Shown: positions 25,005 to 33,150 of the stretch, one piece after another
How positions within the stretch are numbered: the first letter of the stretch is position 1
How the letters are laid out: every line of letters begins with the position of its first letter
Assembly: GCF_004348525.1 (NCBI RefSeq)
Contig: NZ_SMKG01000002.1
Coordinates: 62,001 to 126,000, forward strand
Length of the DNA stretch: 64,000 bases
Source: Micromonospora sp. 15K316
GTDB lineage: Bacteria; Actinomycetota; Actinomycetes; Mycobacteriales; Micromonosporaceae
Direction: 5' to 3'
Position numbers and translations under genes: made by a program
Notes under the pieces: model-generated
Database searches by the model: none
Told to the model about the DNA's origin: nothing
The model's input: only the letters and a program-made list of their open reading frames with translations

Positions 25005-25547
25005 TCAGACGCCGTACCCGTGCTCGATGATTCGCTGCACCGAGTTCCCGTATTCGTCCAGGCTGTCGGGCACCCACGTGCCCAGACCGTCTACGTACCG
25101 GTTGAACATGCAGAATGCCGCGGCTATGAGAATCGTGTCATGGATCTCGATATCGGTTGCGCCCTGCTCGCGCGCGCCCTCCACCAGCTCGGCGGTCACC
25201 GCGCGGCCCGACTGCTGCACCGCTCCCGCGACGCGCAACAGGGCCCTCAGCTTCGACGAGATGGGGGCCGACTCAGGGTCGGCGCGCACCTGTTGCACCA
25301 GCGTCATACCCTGGTCCAGCTGAGCCGCAGCGATGAGGGAGTGCGACGTGCAGCAAAACTCGCACTCGTTTCGGCCCGAAACGTACGCCGCGATAAGCTC
25401 CCGCTCGCCCCTACTCATCGAGTGTGAGGCACGTAGCAACACCTGCGCCAACGCGGTGAGGGGCTCAGCTGTCTCCGGCCGAAACCGCAGGAGCCCGGTA
25501 ATGCCGGGGGTCTGCGCCTCGTCAAGCCCCAGGTCTATGTAAGCCAT
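25005..25547 (-). CDS. AhpD/carboxymuconolactone decarboxylase-like peroxidase
   Basis: 180 residues from ATG 25547, which follows AGGAGG at ideal distance; the frame open to 25739 is an upstream extension. The core NECEFCCTSHSLIAAA contains the AhpD-type Cys-x-x-Cys and the following His, so a thiol peroxidase-like activity is likely. LTALAQVLLRASHSMSRGERELIAAYVSGRN is the usual helix before the active site in uncharacterised peroxidase-related proteins. It is convergent with ku, and downstream of the SigX5-type factor, in keeping with stress-related genes. Confidence 0.85.
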   Translation of the reverse strand: MAYIDLGLDEAQTPGITGLLRFRPETAEPLTALAQVLLRASHSMSRGERELIAAYVSGRNECEFCCTSHSLIAAAQLDQGMTLVQQVRADPESAPISSKLRALLRVAGAVQQSGRAVTAELVEGAREQGATDIEIHDTILIAAAFCMFNRYVDGLGTWVPDSLDEYGNSVQRIIEHGYGV

Positions 25548-26145
25548 GACGTAACCTCCTGTATTGATGGTGTGCCCCCGGCCCGTGTTCAACGAGCCCC
25601 ATTCGGGTAAGCGAATGGTTACACTCAGTCGCGGTTCGAGGCCTCTTCCCAAGTGCTCGATCTCGACCACCGGCTCACCTCCGGCGGCCCGTGAGACTGC
25701 CTGGCAGGCGGCATTCTCCGCTATGGCTGGCACCGTCACCGGCGTATCGGCGCCGGCCGCGCGACCGCGGCTGGCGGGACCGCCATAGCCCGCAAGCTGA
25801 TCTTGTTCAACGCCTCCAGGGCCTGCATCCGCATCGCGATCGGCAGCACGTCACGCACTCCGGCTCGCATGCCCTTGCGCATGCTGCGAGAAGAACCTCT
25901 AGAGCTCTGCCGATACCGTTTCCGTCAACGGCCCGGCCGCAAGTCGCTGCTCGCGATGCCGCTCATGATGACCCGGTGCTACGCCTGGGCGCCGATGAGC
26001 GCGATGTTGTTCCGGACCGACCGCTGCTCTGCCGGCCCAACCCCATCCGCCGCTCGCCACCGATGCCCCAGATGTCGAGGGACCGGCCACGTGCTTCGAC
26101 CTATCTATGAGCGCCAGTCGCGCTCTTCCGCTAAAGGAGGTCTCC
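25548..26145. other. Decayed region without intact gene
   Basis: About 600 bases. Both strands have frames with in-frame stops; on the minus strand stretches such as MRAGVRDVLPIAMRMQ and EALNKISLRAMAVPP look like former protein but are cut by stops. I could not assign the parent gene. The last 40 bases hold the strong AAAGGAGG site of the YCII gene. Confidence 0.4.
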
Positions 26146-26556
26146 GTGAGGTTCATACTGCTCAAGTGGCTTGACGGCAGCGGCCTGCCGGACATCAGCG
26201 GCTGGAGCGTCGCGGATATCCAGCGTCACTCCAGCTACATGGACGACGTCAACCGCACCATCGAGGCGACGGGCGAACTGGTAAGTGCCCATGAACTGGC
26301 ACATCCTCAGCAGGCGATCGTCGTTCGCGCCGACGGCTCGGCGCCCGAGGTCGACGCCCTCCCCGCGCCGGGCAGGCACGCGCTCGCCGCCTATTGGCTG
26401 ATCGACTGCACGGACCACCAGCGGGCCACTGAGATCGCGACCATCATCTCTGCCGCTCCTGGAGCCTCGGCGCTGCCGCTTAACCATCCGATCGAGGTAC
26501 GGCCGATCATGTCATGGTCGACCCCGATGGTAGACGCCCTTCCCGACTGGTTTTAG
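26146..26556 (+). CDS. YCII-domain protein
   Basis: 136 residues from GTG 26146, preceded by AAAGGAGGTCTCC; the frame upstream to 26107 is not needed. It opens with MRFILLKWLDGSG and has WSVADIQRHSSYMDDVNRTIEATGELVSAHEL, then APGRHALAAYWLIDCTDHQRATEIATII and a C-terminal IEVRPIM, the dimeric ferredoxin-like fold of YCII/DGPF proteins. These are commonly encoded near SigX/SigJ-type ECF sigma factors, and such a factor lies at 22141. The enzymatic role is unknown. Confidence 0.8.
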   Translation: MRFILLKWLDGSGLPDISGWSVADIQRHSSYMDDVNRTIEATGELVSAHELAHPQQAIVVRADGSAPEVDALPAPGRHALAAYWLIDCTDHQRATEIATIISAAPGASALPLNHPIEVRPIMSWSTPMVDALPDWF

Positions 26557-26590
26557 TACCACAACAACGCTTCGTTGCGAAGCCTCCAGG

Positions 26591-26811
26591 TGTACTGAAC
26601 AGGGACGTTGGTCGAGGTTGTGAGACGACACGACGTAGATAGACGTGATGACGAAGGCCTCCGGCTGTCGAGGGAGCTGTCTAGGAACCGCTCCGCCAAC
26701 CAGGAGGCCTTCGTTTCACACGCTAACGCCGCATTGATTCCTCGCCCACGTCTTCGCCTGGCGGTTCTAATCGTGGAGCAGGGGTGGCCCGGTCGCCGGG
26801 CAGCCGGTGCG
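26591..26811 (+). mobile_element. IS481-family transposase fragment (left end and N-terminus)
   Basis: Starting at a TGT typical of IS3/IS481 ends, about 130 bases lead to the frame VSHANAALIPRPRLRLAV and LIVEQGWPGRRAA, which is the helix-turn-helix opening of actinobacterial IS481 transposases. The start codon is GTT instead of GTG and the frame breaks after about 30 residues, so it is dead. A 12-bp inverted repeat (26651-26662 with 26703-26714) lies just upstream, as often seen before these genes. Confidence 0.65.
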
Positions 26812-27402
26812 GGACGTCTTCACCGACGCTGGGTCGTACCGGTCGGCCAGCACGTCGGTCTGGCCCCGCCTGCTCACCACCCCGCTCGCCACAGGTGTCG
26901 CCGTACCGCTCGGCGCCCGGTGGGCGGCCCCGGCGCAGGCCGCTTCCGGTACGGCACGGCCCACACTGCCCGCACCCACCGGGCCGCACCGGATCGTAAC
27001 CGTGCCGCTGCACCTGGTCGACAGATCCCGCCCGGACCCGGTCGCCGGCCCGGGACACCACCGCGAACTCATGGTCAACATCTGGTATCCCGCCGCCGGG
27101 ACGCCTGGCGTCATCCGCTGGCACCGTGGCTGCCCGCCGCGCCGATGGCCGCGCTGCTCGTGGCCAACGGGTTCGACGCCGACGTCGTGACGGCACCCCT
27201 CACCGCCGGCCGCGAAGGCGCTCCGGTGCTTAAGGCAGCCGACCGGCACCCGTGGTCGTCTTCTCCCACGGCGCCGGCGGACACCGCTCCGAAACCACCA
27301 GCGTCGTGCAGGAACTCGTCAGCCACGGCTACGTGGCCGTCACGGCCGACCACCCGTACGACTCGTTCGGCGAGTCTCCCGACGCCCCCCACGGTCCCTG
27401 AC
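26807..27402 (+). pseudogene. Lipase / PAF-acetylhydrolase-like pseudogene
   Basis: Pieces of one secreted alpha/beta hydrolase occur in different frames. A signal-like region is followed by TGPHRIVTVPLHLVDRSR and RELMVNIWYPAAGTP (frame from 26807). Then, after one or more frameshifts near 27110-27240, come [15 protein letters not shown] and [17 protein letters not shown]. These are the N-terminal half of bacterial platelet-activating-factor acetylhydrolase-like lipases. The catalytic Ser region and the C-terminal half are missing; the sequence runs into an aldo/keto reductase fragment on the opposite strand. Non-functional. Confidence 0.7.
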
Positions 27403-27832
27403 GACGACGTGTCGGTACCCCGTGGGACCACGCCGGGAGCGACGATCGTGTCGAGCACGTCGGCGGGGAGCACGGTGTCCGCGGCGGCCAGCTGGGAGTG
27501 CAGGTGCTCCAGCGTGCGCGGGCCGATGATCGCGCTGGTCACGATGGGATGTGCGGTGACGAATCCGAGCGCGAGCTGGATCATGGTGAGGCCGGCTTCG
27601 TCGGCGACCGTGGCGAGCTGCTCGACCGCGTCGAGTTCGCCCGGTTGGCCGGGACCGAGATGTCGAAGCGCTGCCGCATGAAGCCCGAGCGGTTCGTGCT
27701 GATCTCCTGTCCGGCACGGATGTCGCCGGAGAGCCACCCCGACGCCAACGGGCTCCAGGCGAGCACGCCCATGCCGTACTCCTGGGTCACGGGCAGCACG
27801 TGGGTCTCAGTCCCTGTCTGCAGAATCGAGTA
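27400..27832 (-). pseudogene. Aldo/keto reductase pseudogene (C-terminal part, frameshifted)
   Basis: Minus-strand pieces [36 protein letters not shown] and, in another frame, [32 protein letters not shown] and VLDTIVAPG are successive parts of the C-terminal half of an aldo/keto reductase. The N-terminal half with the catalytic Tyr/Lys is absent; at its upstream side (27832) the sequence abuts an IS5-type transposase fragment. There is a frameshift near 27640. Non-functional. Confidence 0.75.
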
Positions 27833-27834
27833 GG

Positions 27835-28005
27835 CAGGAGCACCCGATCCGGCAGGTCGAGGGCCCACTGCCTCCCGGGTCGCCCGTCGCTGACGGCGTC
27901 ACCGTGGCCGTCGGCGACCAGGCGTACGAGCCGGCGGAACCGAGTGGGGTGCAACCCGGTGAACGGAAAGATCCATCCCGGGCGGGCTGAGGTGATCACC
28001 TGCAC
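27835..28005 (-). mobile_element. IS5-family transposase N-terminal fragment
   Basis: About 57 codons reading FPFTGLHPTRFRRLV, DGRPGRQWALDLPDRVLL match the helical N-terminal domain of actinobacterial IS5-type (DDE_Tnp_4) transposases. It ends exactly where the aldo/keto reductase fragment begins, so an insertion followed by deletion fused the two. No DDE domain remains. Confidence 0.6.
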
Positions 28006-28290
28006 CCGACGATCAGTCGCGGCCGTCCACATCGGATGCCAGTTGAGTTACGAGACGCTCGCCCGATCGGACCCGACAGCGGACGCCGAGCGGCCGCCTT
28101 CCTCTTGACGCTCCAAGGAGGCCGTTCCCGCAGGTGATGGCCTGCGTCCCCGACGCGACCGCGGGCTGGCCGGAGAATCGGCGCGACCGGCCCGGGCATG
28201 ACTGTGTTCCTGGCCGTAGGCGGGCCGCGCGCTTCAGCTCTACCGACGCGACGCCGTGACCTTCGTCGGCCGCGGCGTTCGGCTCAGGCG
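28006..28290. other. Intergenic region without recognised gene
   Basis: About 285 bases between the transposase fragment and the CGNR gene; no feature recognised. Confidence 0.4.
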
Positions 28291-28878
28291 TCAGTTGGCT
28301 GGGGCGGGACCGTCGGTGGGCGCCTGCCGTCTGCGGTCGGACCGTGCGGCGTACGCCCGGCGCATCTTGACGTAGTTGCCGCAGCCGGCCATCGAACACC
28401 AACGGCGCGCCTGGTTGCGGGAGGCGTCGTAGTAGGCCCAGCGACAGGTGTCCCGGTCGCACACCTTGAGCCGGGCCCACGTCTGGTCCTGCGCGCACTG
28501 CCGGATCGCGTCGACCACCTGCGCCAACGCGCGAGCGGCGGCGGTGTCGTCGGCGGCGTGGAGGTGAGGTCCGCCGCCGGCCAGGGTCACCCGCACCGGG
28601 ACGGCGGCGAGCGCCTCGTCCAACCGGGCCACCGCCGTCGGGTCGGCGCGGTGGCCGGCGTGGCCGAGGAGCACCGCGCGTAGGCCTTCCCGGATCGTGA
28701 CGGCCAGCGCCAGGTCCGCCGGGCCGAGTCGCGTGTCGGTCGGGATCAGCTGCCGCTCGGCGAACCAGTCCCGCAGCCGGTCGGGCGTGGTCAGCGACTC
28801 CTCGTCGACCTGCGGCTCGTAGGTGTTCACGAAGTCACGCACCAGTCGCACGGCGGGCGGTACCGCTTCGTCGCTCAC
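28291..28878 (-). CDS. ABATE-domain / CGNR zinc-finger protein
   Basis: 195 residues from GTG 28878, with AAAGGGG upstream. The N-terminal ~110 residues (RLVRDFVNTYEPQVDEESLTTPDRLRDWF) are the stress-induced ABATE-type domain; the C-terminal KVCDRDTCRWAYYDASRNQ and RRWCSMAGCGN form the CGNR zinc finger with four Cys. The motif here reads CGNY rather than CGNR, which is slightly unusual. Such proteins are putative DNA-binding transcription regulators of small-molecule or stress responses. It follows the decayed IS zone and has no operon partner. Confidence 0.85.
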   Translation of the reverse strand: MSDEAVPPAVRLVRDFVNTYEPQVDEESLTTPDRLRDWFAERQLIPTDTRLGPADLALAVTIREGLRAVLLGHAGHRADPTAVARLDEALAAVPVRVTLAGGGPHLHAADDTAAARALAQVVDAIRQCAQDQTWARLKVCDRDTCRWAYYDASRNQARRWCSMAGCGNYVKMRRAYAARSDRRRQAPTDGPAPAN

Positions 28879-29033
28879 CGGCACCCCTTTCGACAGGTAC
28901 ACCACCGTAATGCCTTGACAGGTGTGGCAGCCACCTGGGAACGTCCGATGTATACACCGGTGAATGCGGTTTGCCGGTGTAGAGAACCTGCGGATCTCGT
29001 CGGCGAGGTCCCACGGGCGGACGGGGGGGTGCG

Positions 29034-29123
29034 GTGGCCGCCACGCTCAAGGACGTCGCCCAGCTCGCGCGCGTGTCGGTGAAGAGCACGCTGCGGGCCC
29101 GGGAGAGTACCGCCGCCGGATGA
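29034..29123 (+). pseudogene. Remnant of a LacI-family regulator (HTH start only)
   Basis: A 29-residue frame from GTG 29034 reads AATLKDVAQLARVSVKSTL, which is the helix-turn-helix opening of LacI-family repressors (TLKDVA..AGVSVKTVSR). It then breaks and stops. No further LacI sequence follows. The rest of 28879-29235 contains no gene. Confidence 0.5.
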
Positions 29124-29235
29124 CCGGCCGTCCGCCCCGGGCGGGGTGGCCGCCCGACACCCACGTCGAACCGTCGATCGACCGGGACCAGTCGTTCGTC
29201 GCGGCTGCGAGCCCTGGTCCCGGCCGATCGGCCGA

Positions 29236-29598
29236 TCAGCAGTTCTCGGTGGTGTACTGGACCCACGGGTTGAGGTACGCCCCGCTGATGAAGCCGGACC
29301 CACCGGTGCTGAAGCGTGCGTGCCACCAGACGGCGATGCCGTTGACCGTGTCGCCGCGCGTGGCGCAGTCCAGGTACGCCGTCACGCCGCGATTCACCTG
29401 GCCATAGGCGGTGCAGGACGTGTGCGGCCCGGTGCGGTAGCGGACACCGTCTGCCGTCACCACGGCTGTACGGCTGCTCCGGTCGGACCAGCCCTGCCCG
29501 CAGGCCGCCGACGCCGGTGTCGCGGGCACAACGTAGGTCACCGCCGCCGCGAGCAGCGCGATACCTGCCAGCCGAGCGCTCATTCGTCGCGTGGTCAT
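29236..29598 (-). CDS. Secreted SH3-like small protein
   Basis: 120 residues from ATG 29598, preceded by GGAGGGAAACGG; the upstream frame is not coding. Signal peptide MTTRRMSARLAGIALLAAAV ... ASA, then a mature domain of about 88 residues with four Cys. The pattern GVRYRTGPHTSC, AYGQVNRGVTAYLDC and GIAVWWHARF .. GFISGAYL is that of a bacterial SH3 domain in its extracellular, disulfide-bearing form. Such proteins are exported by many actinobacteria and their roles are unknown. The AT-rich stretch upstream (29630-29660) is a likely promoter. Confidence 0.8.
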   Translation of the reverse strand: MTTRRMSARLAGIALLAAAVTYVVPATPASAACGQGWSDRSSRTAVVTADGVRYRTGPHTSCTAYGQVNRGVTAYLDCATRGDTVNGIAVWWHARFSTGGSGFISGAYLNPWVQYTTENC

Positions 29599-29853
29599 CC
29601 GTTTCCCTCCACAAAGGTGACTTCCAGCCACACTATATCGATAGATGCGCCTAAACCTATTGCTTCTCGTAGACATCGGGCCGCTGCGGACAGCGTCGGG
29701 CCCACCATCAACAGCCTCGAGATCCGCGCGCCGGCCGCGACATGCTGCCCAGCGGGGCAGACCGTGCACGTGGACCAGACGACAGATCACCGACGGCATA
29801 CGGTGGCGTCATCTCGCCCATCGACCGGGACCTGCGGGCCTTGGAAACGCAGG

Positions 29854-30768
29854 CTAGGCGACAGCCGCGGGTGGGGCCGGCCGCGGTGGGATGCGGCGTT
29901 GGACGGTGGCGAGCAGCGCGCGGGCGGGGGCGCCGAGTTGGCGGTCGGCCGGCGCCGCGAGCGAGACCCCGAAGACCGGCGCAGGCTGGCGGATCGGGAT
30001 CAGCCGCACGTTGCCGCCCGGCTCCACGACCAGTGGTGGCGCGATCAGGACGGCCAGCCGGTGACGCACGAGGTCGAGCAGGCCGCCGACGTCGGCGACC
30101 TCGTACCGGACGACCCGCTCGATCCCGGCGGCTGCGAACGCCCGGTCCGTCGCGATCCGGCTCCCCCAGGTCTCCGGTCCGTCGGCGAAGACCTCGCCGG
30201 TCAACGCGCTCAGCTCGACGTCGGCGCGCTCGGCCAGCGGGTGGTCCGGCGCGCAGCAGAAGCGCATGACCTGGGTGTCGATCGGAGTCAGCTGCAGCCC
30301 TTTGGCGTCCGGCCGGGGCAGTGCGACGAAGGCCAGGTCCAGCCGGCCACCGCGCAGGTCGGCCGAGTGTTGCCGGCTCGACCCGACCCGCAGCTCGACG
30401 TCGACCCCGGGGTGTTCCTTCCCGAAGTCGGCGAGGAGGCGGGCCACGTTGACCGGCGCGGCGCAGCCCGACTGCAGCATTCCCAGGCGCACGGTTCCGC
30501 GTAGGCCGCCGCGCAGCTGGTCGACCACCTCGCGTACGCCGTCGGCGGCGGCGAGCGTACGCCGTGCCTGCGGGAGCAGCATCCGCCCGGCGTCGGTCAG
30601 CTCGACCCGGTGCGTCGTCCGCTCGAAGAGGGTGACGCCCAGCTCACGTTCGAGGTTGCGCATCGTCGCCGAGACCGCGGACTGCACCACCCGCAGCCGG
30701 TCGGCGGCACGGGTGAAGCTGCCCTCCTCGGCCACCGCGGTGAAGGTGGCCAAATGCCGGAGTTCCAT
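29854..30768 (-). CDS. LysR-family transcriptional regulator
   Basis: 304 residues. Winged helix-turn-helix at residues 1-60 (MELRHLATFTAVAEEGSFTR, AADRLRVVQSAVSATMRNLE) and a periplasmic-binding-like effector domain from about 88 to 290. It is divergent from an MFS transporter with 120 bases between the starts, the classical arrangement for a LysR regulator controlling the neighbouring exporter. Effector unknown. The start ATG is supported by the conserved MELRHL opening. Confidence 0.9.
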   Translation of the reverse strand: MELRHLATFTAVAEEGSFTRAADRLRVVQSAVSATMRNLERELGVTLFERTTHRVELTDAGRMLLPQARRTLAAADGVREVVDQLRGGLRGTVRLGMLQSGCAAPVNVARLLADFGKEHPGVDVELRVGSSRQHSADLRGGRLDLAFVALPRPDAKGLQLTPIDTQVMRFCCAPDHPLAERADVELSALTGEVFADGPETWGSRIATDRAFAAAGIERVVRYEVADVGGLLDLVRHRLAVLIAPPLVVEPGGNVRLIPIRQPAPVFGVSLAAPADRQLGAPARALLATVQRRIPPRPAPPAAVA

Positions 30769-30888
30769 GCCGCCTGTTTATCACTCACGTAGATGATCAC
30801 TAGCAGTAAGTTTCGTCGCCGATGACGACCACCACAGGACAGGCTCGGTCCGACGCTTACGACCGAGTTGATCAGGTGGTCCACCGAC
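30769..30888. promoter_or_regulatory. Divergent LysR/MFS promoter region with possible operator
   Basis: The region is lower in GC than its surroundings. ATCA and TGAT separated by 10 bases (around 30779-30800) form an inverted repeat with the T-N11-A spacing typical of LysR binding sites. Assigned by pattern and gene arrangement only. Confidence 0.4.
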
Positions 30889-32154
30889 ATGTCCTCCATC
30901 ACGTGGCACCCGAAGGCGACGGCCTCCCCCAGGCGGCACGGCTTCGGCTTCTGGGCCATCGCGTTCGCCTATCTGGCCGTGATGGCGCTGGGCACCGTGC
31001 CGTCGCCGCTGTACCCGATCTACCAGCAGCGCGACGGCTTCTCGACCTTCACGATCACGATCGTCTTCGGCGCGTACGCGGCCGGCGTGGTGGTCAGCCT
31101 CTTCCTCGCCGGGCACGTCTCCGACTGGCACGGCCGGCGCAGGATCCTCGCGCCCGCGCTACTGCTCAGCCTGGCCGGCGCGACCGTCTTCCTGCTCTGG
31201 CCGGAGCTGCCGGGCCTGCTCGTGGCCCGGGTGCTCAACGGGCTCTCCGTCGGTGTGGTGACCGCCACCGCGACCGCCTGGCTGGTCGAGCTGCACGCCG
31301 CACACCGGCCACACGCCGGCCCGCGCCGGGCGCAGACGGTGGCCGTCGCCGTGAACCTGGGCGGGCTCGGCAGCGGCACGCTGCTCGCCGGCCTGCTCGC
31401 CGAGTGGGCGCCCGCCCCGCTGCGGCTGCCGTACGTGGTCATCCTGGTGGCGCTCGCGTTGGCGCTGGTCGGCGTGCTGCTCGCACCGGACCTGCGGGCG
31501 CTGCCCGAGCCGCGACCCCGTTACCGCCCGCAGCGGGTGGCGGTGCCCGCCGCCGCCCGCCCGCGCTACTACGCCGCCGCGTTCAGCGCCTTCCTCGGCT
31601 TCGGCGGCCTGGGCCTGTTCACCGGCCTGACCAGCACCTTCCTGGCCGTGATCATGCACCACCCGTCCCGCGCGCTGGCCGGCGCGAGCCTCTTCCTGAT
31701 CTGCGCGGCCGGCGTGCTCGTGCAGATCACCACGCCGGGCTGGCCGCTGCGCCGCAGCCTCGCGGTCGGCACGGTGCTGCTGGTCGCCGGCATCGGTCTC
31801 GCCGTCGTCGCCGCCTGGCTCGGCACGCCGAGCCTCACCCTGTTCGTCATCGGTGCGGTGCTCAGCGGGGCCGGCGCCGGCGCGATGTTCCGGGGTGTGC
31901 TCGGCACCACCGCCGCCATCTCCACCCCCGAGGGACGGGCCGAGGCGCTCGCCGGCATCTTCCTCGCCGGTTACCTGGGCATGTCCGTGCCGGTGATCGG
32001 CGTCGGGATCGCCCTGCGTCACGTGAGCCCGCGGGTGGCGCTGCTCGGCTTCGCCGTCTTCGTCACCCTCGGCGTCATCGGCGCCGCCCGCTGGCTGCTC
32101 GCGGACCCGGCCCGGTCCCCGTCGGCGGCGCCGGTGGCCGCCGTGCGCCGCTGA
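30889..32154 (+). CDS. MFS transporter
   Basis: 421 residues from ATG 30889 (CAGGTGG upstream); a TTG at 30868 is less likely. Twelve predicted membrane segments; motif A between helices 2 and 3 reads GHVSDWHGRRRIL. The overall form (LAVMALGTVPSPLYPIYQ at the start) matches the drug-efflux-like MFS proteins common in actinobacteria. The divergent LysR gene is its probable regulator. The substrate is unknown. Confidence 0.9.
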   Translation: MSSITWHPKATASPRRHGFGFWAIAFAYLAVMALGTVPSPLYPIYQQRDGFSTFTITIVFGAYAAGVVVSLFLAGHVSDWHGRRRILAPALLLSLAGATVFLLWPELPGLLVARVLNGLSVGVVTATATAWLVELHAAHRPHAGPRRAQTVAVAVNLGGLGSGTLLAGLLAEWAPAPLRLPYVVILVALALALVGVLLAPDLRALPEPRPRYRPQRVAVPAAARPRYYAAAFSAFLGFGGLGLFTGLTSTFLAVIMHHPSRALAGASLFLICAAGVLVQITTPGWPLRRSLAVGTVLLVAGIGLAVVAAWLGTPSLTLFVIGAVLSGAGAGAMFRGVLGTTAAISTPEGRAEALAGIFLAGYLGMSVPVIGVGIALRHVSPRVALLGFAVFVTLGVIGAARWLLADPARSPSAAPVAAVRR

Positions 32155-32322
32155 CCACCGGCTCGCCGCGACGTCCGGGCGGCTCCGCGGCCCGTAGCCA
32201 CGGATGTCGGACAGCCTGATCATCGGCGAGCTGCTCGCTGTCGCCGGCTGTGGTCGGACCTGTCGACCGGTGCGGATACCCCGACCTCGTCGACCTCGCG
32301 TGAATCAGGCGTAGGGGGCGGG

Positions 32323-32991
32323 TCAGCCACCGAAGGAGAGCCGGCGGAGACCGGCCGCGTCGACGGCCGCCCGCTCCCGGTCGCCGAGCGGCGCCCGCCC
32401 GGTGGCCTTGCGGATCAGCGTCAGCCGGTCCCAGCCCAGCTCGGCGGGGATCGGCCGCCCACCGGCCAGCAGGTCGGCGATCACCTGCGCGGCGGTCGGG
32501 GTGAGCCACGGCTCGCGGGCGAGCGCGGCGGCGAGGTCCAGGCCGTGCACACCGACCTCCACCACCCGGGTGCGCAGGAACTCGGTGAGGCTCATCGCGT
32601 CGCCGTGCCGGGTGCGCACCACCCGGTCGGCGGGTGCGGCCGCGACCGCGACGTCGGTCGCCCGCCAGGCCCGGTCGAAGTCCGCCACCAGCGCCGCGCC
32701 GTCGAGTTCGCGGGCCTCCCGCCGGCCGCTGTCGACGCGCGCGGCGTCGACCTCCGGAGTGAACTTCGGCGCCCCGAAGTAGCCGGCGGCGTCCACCTCC
32801 GCCCGTGGCGGGGCGGGCGCGGCGAGCATGTCGGCGGGGCGGCCCACGCCGCTGCGTACGTGCGCGAGCAGCTCGCGGACGGTCCAGGGCGGGCAGTCGG
32901 TCGGCCGGTCGAGGTCCGCCTCGGAGAGGCCGTGCAGCGCCTCGCCCAGCCGGGCGCACTCGTCCCGGAATGCCGCTCGTACCGTCTGCAC
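32323..32991 (-). CDS. Maleylpyruvate isomerase-like DinB-fold protein (mycothiol-dependent family)
   Basis: 222 residues from GTG 32991, with GGAAGGAG upstream. The N-terminal four-helix DinB-like domain has ECARLGEALHGLSEADLDRPTDCPPWTVRELLAHV (read in two parts, with the metal-binding His in ELLAHV), and later VVEVGVHGLDLAAAL with further ligand His. This is the TIGR03083 group, many of whose members use mycothiol. No catabolic genes lie beside it, so the reaction is unknown. Confidence 0.8.
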   Translation of the reverse strand: MQTVRAAFRDECARLGEALHGLSEADLDRPTDCPPWTVRELLAHVRSGVGRPADMLAAPAPPRAEVDAAGYFGAPKFTPEVDAARVDSGRREARELDGAALVADFDRAWRATDVAVAAAPADRVVRTRHGDAMSLTEFLRTRVVEVGVHGLDLAAALAREPWLTPTAAQVIADLLAGGRPIPAELGWDRLTLIRKATGRAPLGDRERAAVDAAGLRRLSFGG

Positions 32992-33017
32992 GGCTGCTCC
33001 TTCCACCGCCGGTACCG

Positions 33018-33150
33018 TTACCTTTCAGTGCGCTCTAGTGAGCGTCTGTTGGGTAGTCCCGCCTTGCGGTGGGACGGTCCCGGTCTGATCCGCGGGGGTG
33101 CGGCGCCGGGTTGACGTTTCACGGCCACCAGCCCCGCAAGCGGGGTCTTA
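33018..33150 (-). ncRNA. Probable omega/reRNA region and right end of the tnpB element
   Basis: The 3' part of the tnpB frame has two stable stems on the minus strand: GACCCCGC-TTGC-GGGG (around 33136-33151) and GTCCCACCG-CAA-GGCGGGAC (around 33057-33077). TnpB guide RNAs overlap the gene end and finish at the element's right end, so the scaffold should be here. The guide would be the bases just beyond, towards 33000. The exact boundary is not visible. Confidence 0.5.
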
